49,792 nt of DNA from Lachnospiraceae bacterium (GTDB lineage Bacteria; Bacillota; Clostridia; Lachnospirales; Lachnospiraceae), in assembly GCA_017484135.1 (NCBI GenBank), contig JAFUTQ010000003.1:1-49792 (forward strand), in the 5' to 3' direction. Below the pieces are notes generated by a model. The model was not told where the DNA came from. It worked only from the letters and a program-made list of their open reading frames with translations, and did no database searches. A program made the position numbers and the translations under genes. Position 1 is the first letter of the stretch. Every line of letters starts with the position of its first letter. Below are positions 26,719 through 35,728 of the stretch, piece after piece.

Positions 26719-27396
26719 ATGGAACAACCTGTGATCATAAAAAGCAGTCCACATGGAATCCGGCTTCTTCTGGATCCGGAAATTCCTTTTGAACAGCTGA
26801 AGCAGGAAATTATGAAGAAATTTAAGGATTCGGGAAAGATATTTAAGAATGCAAGGGTTGCGCTTTCCTTTGAAGGGCGGTCGCTGGATCCGGATGAACA
26901 ACAGCAGGTGCTGGAAACGATTACGGAAAACACCGGGATTGAAGTGGTGTGTGTCATGGACGACGATGCCGGGTACGAAGCGTTTTGTGAGCAGCGCATC
27001 AAGCAGATGGACGATATGCGCGCCGGACGTACCGGTGAATTTTACAGAGGCACCCTGCGCAGCGGACAGTGTGTGGAATGCGAAACAAGCCTGATTGTGC
27101 TGGGAGATGTAAATCCGGGAGCAAAGATTATTGCAAGGGGTAACATCGTGGTTCTGGGCTCCCTGCGGGGGAATGCCTATGCCGGAGCATCGGGGAATGA
27201 TAACGCGTTTATTGCGGCTCTTGACATGGATCCGCTTTTGCTGAAAATCGGTAATACCTACGGCAGAAGCTCGGATCGGGGAGCTTATTTTGCAATGAAA
27301 AACCGGCGTAAAACAATGGAGCCGCAGATTGCCACGGCGCATGAGGATCAGATTATGATTGAGCCCATTACCCAAGGGCTTTTGAATAATATTTAA
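26719..27396 (+). CDS. minC: Septum site-determining protein MinC
   Basis: 225 residues. Inhibits FtsZ assembly away from midcell when activated by MinD. An N-terminal FtsZ-inhibiting domain is followed by the beta-helical C-terminal domain with RSGQCVECETSLIVLGDVNPGAK-type repeats (conserved GDVNPGA and GNIVVLGSLRG). AAGGAGG 8 nt before ATG 26719. First gene of minCDE. Confidence 0.94.
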   Translation: MEQPVIIKSSPHGIRLLLDPEIPFEQLKQEIMKKFKDSGKIFKNARVALSFEGRSLDPDEQQQVLETITENTGIEVVCVMDDDAGYEAFCEQRIKQMDDMRAGRTGEFYRGTLRSGQCVECETSLIVLGDVNPGAKIIARGNIVVLGSLRGNAYAGASGNDNAFIAALDMDPLLLKIGNTYGRSSDRGAYFAMKNRRKTMEPQIATAHEDQIMIEPITQGLLNNI

Positions 27397-27417
27397 TATT
27401 TCAGGAGGTTTAGATTC

Positions 27418-28209
27418 ATGAGTGAAGTGATTGTAATAACATCAGGAAAAGGTGGTGTGGGAAAGACGACGACCACGGCAAATGTGGGGACAGGTCTTGC
27501 CCAGTTAAATAAAAAGGTGGTATTGATTGACACGGACATCGGTCTGCGAAATCTGGACGTAGTCATGGGGCTGGAAAACCGCATCGTGTACAATCTGGTG
27601 GATGTGGTAGAGGGAAACTGCCGGATTAAACAGGCATTGATCAAGGATAAAAAATATCCAAACCTGTTTCTTCTGCCTTCCGCACAGACCAGAGACAAAA
27701 CCTCGGTAAATCCAGAGCAGATGAAAAAGCTGGTGGACGAGCTGAAGGAGGAATATGACTACATATTGCTGGACTGTCCGGCGGGAATCGAACAGGGCTT
27801 CAAAAATGCGATTGCCGGTGCAGACCGGGCGATTATTGTAACCACACCGGAGGTTTCCGCGATCCGGGATGCCGACCGCATTATCGGGCTTCTTGAGGCA
27901 AATGACATCAAAGATACGAAGCTGATTGTAAACCGTCTGCGGATGGATATGGTAAAGCGCGGAGACATGATGTCCATTGAGGATGTGCAGGAGATTCTGG
28001 CAATTGATCTGATTGGGGCGGTTCCCGATGATGAACAGATCGTAATTGCCACCAATCAGGGAGAACCGTTAGTGGGATCAAACAGCCTCGCAGGACAGGC
28101 CTATATGAATATCTGCCATCGCATCATGGGAGAGGACATTCCCCTGCTGGATCTGGAAGGAAAGAACGGTGTCTGGACAAAATTCAAAGGATTATTTAAG
28201 AAGAACTAG
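27418..28209 (+). CDS. minD: Septum site-determining ATPase MinD
   Basis: 263 residues. ParA/MinD-type ATPase that binds the membrane in its ATP form. Deviant Walker A GKGGVGKTT at residues 10-18 and the partner motif IDTDIGLRNLDVVMGLE. The C-terminal amphipathic membrane-targeting helix is visible (WTKFKGLFKKN). RBS AGGAGG. Positioned between minC and minE. Confidence 0.97.
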   Translation: MSEVIVITSGKGGVGKTTTTANVGTGLAQLNKKVVLIDTDIGLRNLDVVMGLENRIVYNLVDVVEGNCRIKQALIKDKKYPNLFLLPSAQTRDKTSVNPEQMKKLVDELKEEYDYILLDCPAGIEQGFKNAIAGADRAIIVTTPEVSAIRDADRIIGLLEANDIKDTKLIVNRLRMDMVKRGDMMSIEDVQEILAIDLIGAVPDDEQIVIATNQGEPLVGSNSLAGQAYMNICHRIMGEDIPLLDLEGKNGVWTKFKGLFKKN

Positions 28210-28221
28210 GGGGCTAACGAT

Positions 28222-28497
28222 ATGGGATTCATGGATTTTTTTAAGAAAAAAAATTCCGGTGATGTTGCAAAGGACAGATTAAAACTACTTTTAATTTCAG
28301 ATCGTGCGGACTGCTCGCCGGATGTGATGGAAAATATCAAAAATGACATTATACAGGTTATCTCAAAATACATGGAAATCGATTCGGATGGATTGGACAT
28401 TCAGATTACACAGACTGAGTCAGAAGGGACAAACGGAAGCGTACCGGCATTGTTTGCAAACATTCCGATCAAGGATTTGAAGCATACTGGAAAGTAA
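28222..28497 (+). CDS. minE: Cell division topological specificity factor MinE
   Basis: 91 residues. Stimulates MinD ATPase to create pole-to-pole oscillation and confine MinC activity. N-terminal membrane-targeting FMDFFKKK, anti-MinCD helix around AKDRLKLLLISDRADCSP, then the topological-specificity domain. Presence of MinE implies an oscillating Min system, rather than the DivIVA-anchored one of Bacillus. Confidence 0.94.
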   Translation: MGFMDFFKKKNSGDVAKDRLKLLLISDRADCSPDVMENIKNDIIQVISKYMEIDSDGLDIQITQTESEGTNGSVPALFANIPIKDLKHTGK

Positions 28498-28545
28498 AAG
28501 GACATTTTGGGGTCAGGGATATTTAAGGTCAGGGACATTTAGGGC

Positions 28546-28581
28546 CAAAAGGTTCACATCGTGAAACGATGTGAACACTTT
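28546..28581 (-). repeat. R1b satellite: inverted copy of the hairpin II arm
   Basis: These 36 nt are the exact reverse complement of 28695-28730, the hairpin II part of R1b with flanking AAAG and CTTTTG. So a second, incomplete R1 piece lies in the opposite orientation about 20 bp before the complete element. Its loop reads TGAAA rather than TTTCA. Confidence 0.85.
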
Positions 28582-28603
28582 GTATAACAAAATGAAGTGA
28601 TCC

Positions 28604-28736
28604 GAGAGTCAAAAGGTCATGCCGACGCAGTCGGCATAGACTTTTTGCATAAAAATCGCTTTGGAAAGCTAGCTTTCCAAAACGATTCTTATGCAAAGTG
28701 TTCACATCGTTTCACGATGTGAACCTTTTGACTCTC
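28604..28736. repeat. R1b: cloverleaf-forming intergenic repeat, copy 2
   Basis: The outer stem 28604-28617 (GAGAGTCAAAAGGT) pairs with 28723-28736. Hairpin I GTCATGCCGAC-GCA-GTCGGCATAGAC (28616-28641); central arm around TTTGGAAAGCTAGCTTTCCAAA; hairpin II GTTCACATCG-TTTCA-CGATGTGAAC (28700-28724). Fills the minE-rodA gap of 277 bp, which holds no gene. Confidence 0.9.
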
Positions 28737-28774
28737 AGATTACATAATAAGCATTTTGACGGGAAGTAATTCAT

Positions 28775-29890
28775 ATGTTAAAACAATACAAAATTCGGGA
28801 TTATCATTTTCGGCTTGTCATTTATGTGACGGCATTGACCATATTGGGAATTTTCGTCATCGGAAGTGCGGAAAAATCGGTTCAGAACAAGCAGATTCTC
28901 GGGCTGATTCTCGGATTAGTTACCATGACGGTAGTTTCGCTGGTGGACTATAATTTTATTTTGAAATTCAGCTGGTTCATTTATCTGCTTGGTGTAGGGC
29001 TTTTGCTTTTGATTTTTACTCCTCTGGGGTATTATAACATGGGCGCAACCCGATGGATTACGATCGGAATACGTTTTCAGCCGTCAGAGATCGCCAAGAT
29101 TCTTATGATCCTGTTTTTTTCTTATTTTTTGTCAAAACACCATGAGAAAATCAATTCCTTCAAAATCTTATTTGCTTCGCTGATTTTGGCGGGAATTCCA
29201 CTTTTTCTGATTTATAAGGAACCGGATTTGTCCACAACCATTGTCACAGCATTAATTTTTGCCTCCCTCTTGTTTCTTGCCGGATTAAGTTATAAAATAG
29301 TCATAGGAGCGATTGCGGTAGCGGTTCCATCGGTGGTGGTACTGATTTCCATGGTGCTGCAGCCGGATCAGACAATTTTATCCAAGAATCAGGCGCAGCG
29401 TATTCTCGGATGGCTGCAGCCCGAAAAATATCCGAACACTGCCTATCAGCAGCAAAATTCGATTATGGCAGTGGGATCGGGACAGTTGTTTGGAAAGGGA
29501 CTGAATAATACGGATATCGCTTCGGTAAAAAACGGAAATTTTATTTCTGAATCCCAGACGGATTTTATTTTTGCCATAGTGGGAGAAGAATTGGGATTTG
29601 TGGGCACGCTAACGGTCATTGTGCTATTGCTGTTGATTACCATCGAGTGCCTTTTGATTGCAAGAAAAGCCAGAAATCTTTCCGGAAAGCTGATTGCCGG
29701 CGGCATTGCGGCACTGATCGGATTTCAGGGTTTTGTAAATATTTGCGTTGTCACGGGACTTATGCCGAACACCGGATTGCCGCTTCCGTTCGTAAGCTAC
29801 GGACTAACGTCGCTGGTCACTCTGTTTGCGGGGATCGGAATTGTATTAAATGTAGGTTTACAACCCAGAAGGTATGGACAGGAGGAGTAG
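28775..29890 (+). CDS. rodA: Peptidoglycan glycosyltransferase RodA (SEDS family)
   Basis: 371 residues with about ten membrane helices. SEDS glycan polymerase that works with the class B PBP encoded upstream to elongate the wall. Family landmarks: TRWITIGIRFQPSEIAKI, the QSDF-type SESQTDFIFAIVGEELGF, and PNTGLPLPFVSYGLTSLV near the C-terminus. GGGAAG 9 nt before ATG 28775. Placement after min genes and before mgsA is common in this family; repeat R1b separates it from minE. Confidence 0.94.
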   Translation: MLKQYKIRDYHFRLVIYVTALTILGIFVIGSAEKSVQNKQILGLILGLVTMTVVSLVDYNFILKFSWFIYLLGVGLLLLIFTPLGYYNMGATRWITIGIRFQPSEIAKILMILFFSYFLSKHHEKINSFKILFASLILAGIPLFLIYKEPDLSTTIVTALIFASLLFLAGLSYKIVIGAIAVAVPSVVVLISMVLQPDQTILSKNQAQRILGWLQPEKYPNTAYQQQNSIMAVGSGQLFGKGLNNTDIASVKNGNFISESQTDFIFAIVGEELGFVGTLTVIVLLLLITIECLLIARKARNLSGKLIAGGIAALIGFQGFVNICVVTGLMPNTGLPLPFVSYGLTSLVTLFAGIGIVLNVGLQPRRYGQEE

Positions 29891-29895
29891 ATCAC

Positions 29896-30291
29896 ATGAA
29901 TATTGGATTGATTGCACATGATGCAAAAAAGAAACTAATGCAGAACTTTTGTATCGCCTACCGAGGGATTTTATGTAAAAATGAATTGTATGCGACAGGT
30001 ACGACCGGAAGACTGGTGGAGGAGGTTACAAACTTAAGTGTGCATAAATACCTTGCCGGACATCTGGGCGGCTCTCAGCAGCTTGGCTCACAAATTGAGC
30101 ATAATCAAATTGATCTGGTCATTTTCCTGCGGGATCCGTTGAATCCGAAATCACATGAACCCGATGTGGACAGCGTGGTACGGCTTTGTGATACACATAA
30201 TATTCCGCTGGCAACCAACCTTGCCACTGCGGAGCTGTTGATCAAATCATTGGACAGAGGAGATTTAGAGTGGCGTGAGATGTATAAATAG
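29896..30291 (+). CDS. mgsA: Methylglyoxal synthase
   Basis: 131 residues. Converts dihydroxyacetone phosphate to methylglyoxal and phosphate, a glycolytic bypass. The phosphate-binding TGTTGRLVEE and the catalytic segment QIDLVIFLRDPLNPKSHEPD (catalytic Asp and His) are intact, as is NIPLATNLATAE. GGAGGAG 8 nt before ATG 29896, overlapping the end of rodA context. The longer open frame upstream is an artefact of the rodA coding region. Confidence 0.95.
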   Translation: MNIGLIAHDAKKKLMQNFCIAYRGILCKNELYATGTTGRLVEEVTNLSVHKYLAGHLGGSQQLGSQIEHNQIDLVIFLRDPLNPKSHEPDVDSVVRLCDTHNIPLATNLATAELLIKSLDRGDLEWREMYK

Positions 30292-31294
30292 ACCGTTGGC
30301 ATCCTGCTTAAGTCTGATGCTTTGCATCCTGCTTCTGACCGGATGCGCCGCCCGGAAGACAGAATTTTCAAATCATTACAACCTGTACGGCAATACGGAT
30401 ATTACCAATATAAATGCCGACAGTGACTCCGGTGGAGCTCAAATCACATACTTTTCCGAGAATTTGTGTGTCGGCGGGGTGCAGAATCTTGGCCTGGACA
30501 CGGTAAATTCCCAGATTGCACAGGGAGCCGGGGTATTTTGCCTTGCGACAGGGGAGATTCCCTATGCGCAGAATATTTACGAGAGAATGTATCCGGCAAG
30601 TACCACAAAAATCCTTACAGCATATATCGCCTTGACGTATGGAAATCCGGATGATGTGGTAACAATCAGCGAAAATGCGGTAACGCTGGATGATGCGTCT
30701 TCGGTGTGCGGGGTGGCTGCGGGGGATCAGATGTCCTTGCGGGATCTGGTATATGGATTGATGCTGCGAAGCGGGAATGACGCTGCGATAGCAATTGCAG
30801 AGCACATATCGGGCAGTACGGAGGCGTTTGCAGAGATCATGAACCGGGAGGCATATGCCATGGGCGCAACGGGATCACACTTTGTCAATCCCAATGGGCT
30901 TCCGGACGAAAATCATTATACAACCGTCTATGATATGTATCTGATCTTTCAGACAGCGATTTTAAATCCGGATTTTTGTGAGATCATTCGTACGACAGAG
31001 TATACGACGAATTATATACTTGCCGACGGAACGGAGAACTCCATGACATGGGGAACGACCAATCGGTATCAGAACGGTCAGCAAACTGCGCCGGAGGGCA
31101 TTACGGTAATCGGCGGCAAAACGGGGACTACCGGGGATGCCGGGCATTGTCTGGTGCTGTTGTCGGTCAATGACGAAGGGGAGCAGATTATATCCATTAT
31201 TTTTAAGGCTGACAGCCGGGGAAATCTGTATCTGCTCATGAATGAACTTTTAGAGAAGTATGGAATAAAAGGTGCCTTAAGTCAAAATACTTAA
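30275..31294 (+). CDS. D-alanyl-D-alanine carboxypeptidase, lipoprotein form (class A LMW PBP)
   Basis: 339 residues from GTG 30275, which overlaps mgsA by 17 bp. Signal peptide with lipobox LLTGC, so predicted lipid-anchored. Serine peptidase S11 motifs: STTK (in YPASTTKILTA), SGN (in LRSGNDAAIAIAE) and KTGT (in IGGKTGTTGDAGH). Removes terminal D-Ala from peptidoglycan stem peptides, limiting crosslinking. DacF/DacB-like; it lacks an obvious C-terminal amphipathic anchor, consistent with lipid anchoring instead. Last gene of the elongation block, followed by a terminator overlapping its stop. Confidence 0.88.
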   Translation: MRCINRPLASCLSLMLCILLLTGCAARKTEFSNHYNLYGNTDITNINADSDSGGAQITYFSENLCVGGVQNLGLDTVNSQIAQGAGVFCLATGEIPYAQNIYERMYPASTTKILTAYIALTYGNPDDVVTISENAVTLDDASSVCGVAAGDQMSLRDLVYGLMLRSGNDAAIAIAEHISGSTEAFAEIMNREAYAMGATGSHFVNPNGLPDENHYTTVYDMYLIFQTAILNPDFCEIIRTTEYTTNYILADGTENSMTWGTTNRYQNGQQTAPEGITVIGGKTGTTGDAGHCLVLLSVNDEGEQIISIIFKADSRGNLYLLMNELLEKYGIKGALSQNT

Positions 31295-31304
31295 GACACC
31301 CTTT
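31271..31304. terminator. Bidirectional terminator between dac-type gene and DUF378 gene
   Basis: GGTGCCTTAAGT (31271-31282) pairs with ACTTAAGACACC (31289-31300) with one mismatch. CTTTT follows on the plus strand and TTTTATT on the minus strand, so it can serve both convergent genes. The stop codon of the upstream gene lies inside the stem. Confidence 0.8.
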
Positions 31305-31311
31305 TGCCGTC

Positions 31312-31527
31312 CTATGCCTGATTATTGATGGAACGAATCCGGCCGTATACCGATAAAAGATACAGTCCGCTGATTCCGACCAGAGCATAAATGATTCGCG
31401 AGAACCAGCTCATGTCGCCAAAAATGAATGAGACCAGATCAAAGCGGAAAAATCCGATCAAGCCCCAGTTTACGGCACCAATAATCACAAGGGTAAGCAG
31501 TGTATAATCTAAGCCTTTTGAATTCAT
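31312..31527 (-). CDS. DUF378 small membrane protein
   Basis: 71 residues with two membrane helices (YTLLTLVIIGAVNWGLIGFF and IIYALVGISGLYLLSVYG). The N-W-G-L-I-G-F motif is the hallmark of DUF378. The function is unknown. AAGGAGG 7 nt before its ATG. It is divergent from the HlyD-like gene; the 127-bp gap between them holds both upstream regions but no promoter I can assign with confidence. Confidence 0.85.
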   Translation of the reverse strand: MNSKGLDYTLLTLVIIGAVNWGLIGFFRFDLVSFIFGDMSWFSRIIYALVGISGLYLLSVYGRIRSINNQA

Positions 31528-31654
31528 GATTTATCCTCCTTTTTTCATAGTATGATAAATTTGATTGATTTTTATTCAGGCTGTATATTTGGAATTTTGT
31601 GACTGTCCGCAATGAAAGGCTTTGAGCGGTTGTCAATTTTAAGGTGGTATGAAA

Positions 31655-33046
31655 ATGGCCGGGAAAAAGAATAATATTATAAAATACAGAAAGTCGTTTC
31701 ATTTGAATATCGGGATTATTGTATTTGCATTTATCATCATCTATCTCTGTTTTTATGTTTTTTCCTATCTGACACAAAGAAAAATCGGAATCTATGAGGT
31801 GGAACAGGGCACCATCGCAGAGAATAACACTTATCAGGCGCTGGCTTTGCGGGAGGAAAGCGTGTTTTACAGTGAATATTCGGGTGTTTTGGACTATTAT
31901 ATCAGTGATACCGCAAAAATAGGCAGCGGAGACCTGATTTGTTCGATCGACGAGGAAGGAGAAATTGCCCGTCGAATGGCGGCCGCAAACAGTGACGATC
32001 TGGATTTAAACAGCAGCTATTTTAAGAATTTGAAAAATAGCGTGAAGCAGTATACACAGACCTATTCCGGGGATTCCTTTTACCATGTGTATGATTTTAA
32101 GGAGCAGGTAGGTTCGTTGATTACGGAGGCGGTAAATCAGAGCACCTTATCCAGTGTGTCACAGTATGTAGATCAGTCAGCCGGCGGTGTCGGACTGCAT
32201 CGCTCCTATGCGGTACAGCCGGGGATTGTAAATTATTCGGTCGACGGATATGAGAATGTTTCTGCAGAGAATTTCACACCGGAATTGATCCGTCCGCTGG
32301 ATTATTCCAAAGAGACAATCAAAAATAACAGCAGCATATCCTTCGGGGATGCCATGTACAAGCTTATTACCAGTGAAAACTGGGTTCTGATTTTTCGGAT
32401 TTCCGAGGATGTCATGCAGAGGCTGAATGAGGATTCCTATGTGAGGCTTCGCTTCGTAAAGGATGGGACATCCTGTCTGGCCGGGTATGAAATCCGACAG
32501 ATTGAGGATTCGTATTATATGTTTCTTTCTTTAAATAATCATATGATTCGATTTGCAGGAGATCGTTATCTGGATATTGAACTGCTTCTGGATGAACAAT
32601 CAGGATTAAAGATCCCGAATACTGCCATTGTTACCAAGGATTTTTTTGAGGTTCCGAAGGAGTATTTTGTGAAGGGCGGGGATTCCAATGAATGGGGTGT
32701 TTATGTCATCGATGGGGAAACCCATGAAATAGCATTTACAGAGGCAGCCATTTATGATAAGAGTGAGGAAGCTTATTACATCAGCAGTTCGGTATTTTCC
32801 GCCGGTGCGATTTTGCAGAAACCGGATTCAACCGAGACATTTTCCTTATCCCGAACCAGACAATTGCAGGGGGTGTACAATGTCAACAAGGGTTTTGCGG
32901 TATTTAAGCGGATTGAAATCGTATACCAGAATGAGGAGTATACCATCATAAAAAACGGCACCAGTTATGGTCTGTCCCTGTATGATCACATTGCGCTGGA
33001 GGGAGATGCCATCGAAGAAAACGAATTAATTAATTACACGAGGTAA
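31655..33046 (+). CDS. HlyD-like membrane-fusion/adaptor protein near the sepF cluster
   Basis: 463 residues from ATG 31655 (AAGGTGG 7 nt upstream; ATG 31649 is too close). A basic N-terminus, one membrane helix (IGIIVFAFIIIYLCFYVFSY) and an extracellular part starting with a lipoyl/barrel-sandwich-like segment (VEQGTIAENNTYQALALREE, YYISDTAKIGSGDLICSIDE). That resembles HlyD/RND adaptor proteins, but no transporter is encoded nearby. The partner may be the division machinery, since ylmE and sepF follow directly; that is inference from position only. Confidence 0.7.
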   Translation: MAGKKNNIIKYRKSFHLNIGIIVFAFIIIYLCFYVFSYLTQRKIGIYEVEQGTIAENNTYQALALREESVFYSEYSGVLDYYISDTAKIGSGDLICSIDEEGEIARRMAAANSDDLDLNSSYFKNLKNSVKQYTQTYSGDSFYHVYDFKEQVGSLITEAVNQSTLSSVSQYVDQSAGGVGLHRSYAVQPGIVNYSVDGYENVSAENFTPELIRPLDYSKETIKNNSSISFGDAMYKLITSENWVLIFRISEDVMQRLNEDSYVRLRFVKDGTSCLAGYEIRQIEDSYYMFLSLNNHMIRFAGDRYLDIELLLDEQSGLKIPNTAIVTKDFFEVPKEYFVKGGDSNEWGVYVIDGETHEIAFTEAAIYDKSEEAYYISSSVFSAGAILQKPDSTETFSLSRTRQLQGVYNVNKGFAVFKRIEIVYQNEEYTIIKNGTSYGLSLYDHIALEGDAIEENELINYTR

Positions 33047-33052
33047 TGTAAA

Positions 33053-33751
33053 ATGTTAAAAGAAAATTTGAAAAAAGTAGAATCCAATGTTCAGACAGCC
33101 TGTGAGAAGAGTAACCGGGACAGAAATGAGGTGACGCTGATTGCGGTCAGCAAGACAAAGCCGGTGGAAATGCTTCAGGAAATCTATGATGCCGGAGTGC
33201 GTGATTTCGGAGAAAATAAGGTACAGGAAATCATGGAAAAATATGACCGATTGCCCTATGACATCAAATGGCATATGATCGGACATCTGCAGAGAAACAA
33301 GGTAAAATATATTATTGATAAGGTATGCATGATTCATTCCGTGGATTCCCTGCGTTTGGCAGAGGAAATCAGCAGACAGGCTGTTTCCCATCAGCTGGAA
33401 ATGCCGATTCTGGTAGAGGTAAACATTGCAGGGGAGGAGAGCAAGTTCGGGGTACGGTTGGAAGCTGCGGTGCAGCTGGTGGAGGAAATTGCAAAGCTGC
33501 CAAATCTGAATATCCGGGGGCTCATGACCATTGCACCCTATGTGGACAGACCGGAAGACAATCGGGAACATTTTCGGCATCTGCGCCAATTAGCTGTTGA
33601 CATCAATCATAAAAACATTGATAATGTATCTATGGGTGTTCTCTCCATGGGAATGACCGGAGATTATATGGTTGCCATTGAGGAGGGTGCGACGATGGTT
33701 CGTGTCGGCACAGGAATCTTTGGAATAAGGAACTATAGTCAAAAATTATAA
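33053..33751 (+). CDS. ylmE: Pyridoxal-phosphate homeostasis protein (YggS/YlmE family)
   Basis: 232 residues. PLP-binding TIM-barrel protein without known catalysis, which buffers PLP and affects amino-acid metabolism. The PLP lysine is in LIAVSKTKPVE; FGENKVQE, WHMIGHLQRNKVK and the C-terminal LSMGMTGDYMVAIEEGATMVRVGTGIFG signature segments are present. It starts 6 bp after the HlyD-like gene and precedes sepF, the ylmE-sepF order typical of Firmicutes. Confidence 0.94.
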   Translation: MLKENLKKVESNVQTACEKSNRDRNEVTLIAVSKTKPVEMLQEIYDAGVRDFGENKVQEIMEKYDRLPYDIKWHMIGHLQRNKVKYIIDKVCMIHSVDSLRLAEEISRQAVSHQLEMPILVEVNIAGEESKFGVRLEAAVQLVEEIAKLPNLNIRGLMTIAPYVDRPEDNREHFRHLRQLAVDINHKNIDNVSMGVLSMGMTGDYMVAIEEGATMVRVGTGIFGIRNYSQKL

Positions 33752-33821
33752 TTAGAATTTACAAGTGAAATTTGCGAGCAAAAATTATAACAGAATTTTA
33801 CTTGTCAGGAGATTAGTGGAA

Positions 33822-34358
33822 ATGAAGGTTTTTGATAAATTCATGGATGTAATGCGTCTGAGTCCGGAGGACGAGGACGATCTGTATGACGATGACTATT
33901 ATGATGAGGAAGACGATGAGGAGGATGAGCCTGTCCGAAAGGGCTTATTCCGAAAAAAGGATAAGGATGTGCTGGAGGACGAGGAGGAACCGGTTGTAAA
34001 GGAACGGCCCAGAGCGGTCAGCAAGATCACACCGATACGAAATACCAAAAGGCAGACCGGTGCCGGGATGGCAGTCTGCGTGATCAAACCGGAACGGTTT
34101 GAGGATGCGAGGGAAATCACAGACACGCTGCTGTCGAATCGGACGGTGGTTTTGAATGTCGAAGGGTTGGATGTAGAGATTGCACAGCGGATTATTGATT
34201 TTGCTTCCGGCTCCTGCTACGCCATCAATGGAAATCTGCAGAAAATTTCTAATTATATCTTTATTATTACACCGGAATCAGTGGATATATCAGGAGATTT
34301 CCAGCAGATTTTAGATAATTTCACCGGCTCGGCGATTCAGACAGATTTTATACGGTAA
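33822..34358 (+). CDS. sepF: Cell division protein SepF
   Basis: 178 residues from ATG 33822 (AGGAG 10 nt upstream). FtsZ-bundling membrane anchor of the divisome. N-terminal amphipathic membrane-targeting helix (KVFDKFMDVMRL), then a very acidic linker rich in Asp/Glu (residues about 15-40), then the globular SepF domain with VCVIKPERFEDAREI and RIIDFASGSCYAINGNLQKI. The acidic linker is typical of clostridial SepF. Confidence 0.93.
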   Translation: MKVFDKFMDVMRLSPEDEDDLYDDDYYDEEDDEEDEPVRKGLFRKKDKDVLEDEEEPVVKERPRAVSKITPIRNTKRQTGAGMAVCVIKPERFEDAREITDTLLSNRTVVLNVEGLDVEIAQRIIDFASGSCYAINGNLQKISNYIFIITPESVDISGDFQQILDNFTGSAIQTDFIR

Positions 34359-34364
34359 ACGGTA

Positions 34365-35123
34365 ATGAAAGATTCCGGTCAAAGCGAAAGCAGATTGACG
34401 GATTTGGCCAGACAGGCAAACCGAAAAGGAATTGTCTGCTTTAGCGATTTTTTGAATTTAAGTGAATTACATAACGTTCATAGTATTGCCGGTCAGCTGG
34501 AAGGGACTTATCGTTGCTTCGGTGGCTATGAAGGGGCAGAGCGTCAGATGGTTGCATGGATACCTGATGCTTTTTCTTATGCTTGGCAATATCCCATCCG
34601 TTGTATTCAGATCGAACCCTTATACCCAAAGTATGCAGAGACTCTTTCTCATCGGGATGTCCTGGGGGCATTGATGAATCTTGGGATTCGACGCGAAAAA
34701 CTGGGGGATATTCTTGCCGGGGAGAGTGGCTGTTATTTTTTCTGTAAGCAGGAGTTGGCGGATTATCTCGCAGAACAGCTCTGTCAAATCCGTCATACAG
34801 AAGTAAGATGCCGATTGATTTCGGCAGAAGAAACAGAGCGGCTGCAGCTAAAGCCATCGTTCATGGAATGTGAAAAAATCATTGCTTCCAATCGTCTGGA
34901 TAATCTTGTATCGGCGCTGACAGGCTTGTCCCGCAGTAAGGCATCCGCCATGATCGCATCCGGAAAGGTTTTCATCAATGGGGAACCATGTTCACACAAT
35001 ACCTATGCCGCAAAGGAAGCGGATGTGATTTCGGTACGCGGCTTCGGGAAATTTATCTTTCGGGGAATTTCCGGGGAAACGCGGAAAGACCGATTGAAAA
35101 TGGTTTTCCAAAAGTATGTGTAA
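34365..35123 (+). CDS. ylmH: YlmH-family S4 RNA-binding protein
   Basis: 252 residues. An S4-domain protein of the YlmH family, which is ribosome-associated; B. subtilis YlmH is implicated in rescue of stalled ribosomes. C-terminal S4 domain: NRLDNLVSALTGLSRSKASA followed by MIASGKVFINGEP. The N-terminal part (CFSDFLNLSELHNVHSIAGQ) matches the family. The ATG at 34365 has only a weak RBS and lies 6 bp after sepF, suggesting translational coupling. Confidence 0.9.
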   Translation: MKDSGQSESRLTDLARQANRKGIVCFSDFLNLSELHNVHSIAGQLEGTYRCFGGYEGAERQMVAWIPDAFSYAWQYPIRCIQIEPLYPKYAETLSHRDVLGALMNLGIRREKLGDILAGESGCYFFCKQELADYLAEQLCQIRHTEVRCRLISAEETERLQLKPSFMECEKIIASNRLDNLVSALTGLSRSKASAMIASGKVFINGEPCSHNTYAAKEADVISVRGFGKFIFRGISGETRKDRLKMVFQKYV

Positions 35124-35172
35124 GGTTTTCTGATGGTCGGAAGCTGAATTTTTGAGTAAGGAGATTGGAAAC

Positions 35173-35694
35173 GTGAAAAAAAATGTTTTAGTATCCGTTA
35201 TTACAGGAATACTTTTCGTTGCAGCGTTGGTCGGAATTGATCAATGGAGTAAATATCTGGCTGCAGTATATTTGAAAAACCAGCCCAATTATGTCATATG
35301 GAAGAATGTTTTTGAATTAGAGTATCTGGAAAACCGGGGGGCAGCTTTTGGGATGCTTCAGGGAAAAAGGATCTTATTTCTCGTTATCACGGTGCTTTTT
35401 ATCCTTGTAATATGTCGGCTGTATCTTCGGATTCCTGCCGGAAAAAGGTATCGCTGGCTCCGGGGTTCTTTTTTGTTTTTGCTGGCCGGAGCTGTGGGAA
35501 ATATGATTGACCGCATCAGACTTGATTATGTGATTGATTTTTTTTCTTTCACGCTGATTCATTTTCCCATCTTTAATGTTGCAGACATTTATGTGAGTGT
35601 GACCTGTGTTATTTTATTTGTATTAATTTTGTTTTATTACAGGGAGGATGAGTTGTCTCGGATTTTTTTCAAAAAAGGGAATCGTTCAAAGTAA
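35173..35694 (+). CDS. lspA: Lipoprotein signal peptidase (signal peptidase II)
   Basis: 173 residues with four membrane helices. Aspartyl protease that removes signal peptides from diacylglyceryl-modified prolipoproteins; substrates in this window include the 7498 and 30275 products. The catalytic segments GNMIDRIRLDYVIDFF and FPIFNVADIYV contain the two aspartates; NRGAAFGML is also conserved. AAGGAG (35158-35163) selects GTG 35173 over an earlier in-frame TTG (35152). Confidence 0.95.
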   Translation: MKKNVLVSVITGILFVAALVGIDQWSKYLAAVYLKNQPNYVIWKNVFELEYLENRGAAFGMLQGKRILFLVITVLFILVICRLYLRIPAGKRYRWLRGSFLFLLAGAVGNMIDRIRLDYVIDFFSFTLIHFPIFNVADIYVSVTCVILFVLILFYYREDELSRIFFKKGNRSK

Positions 35695-35728
35695 ACATCA
35701 TAATGAGAAAGAAAATAGTAAAAATATT

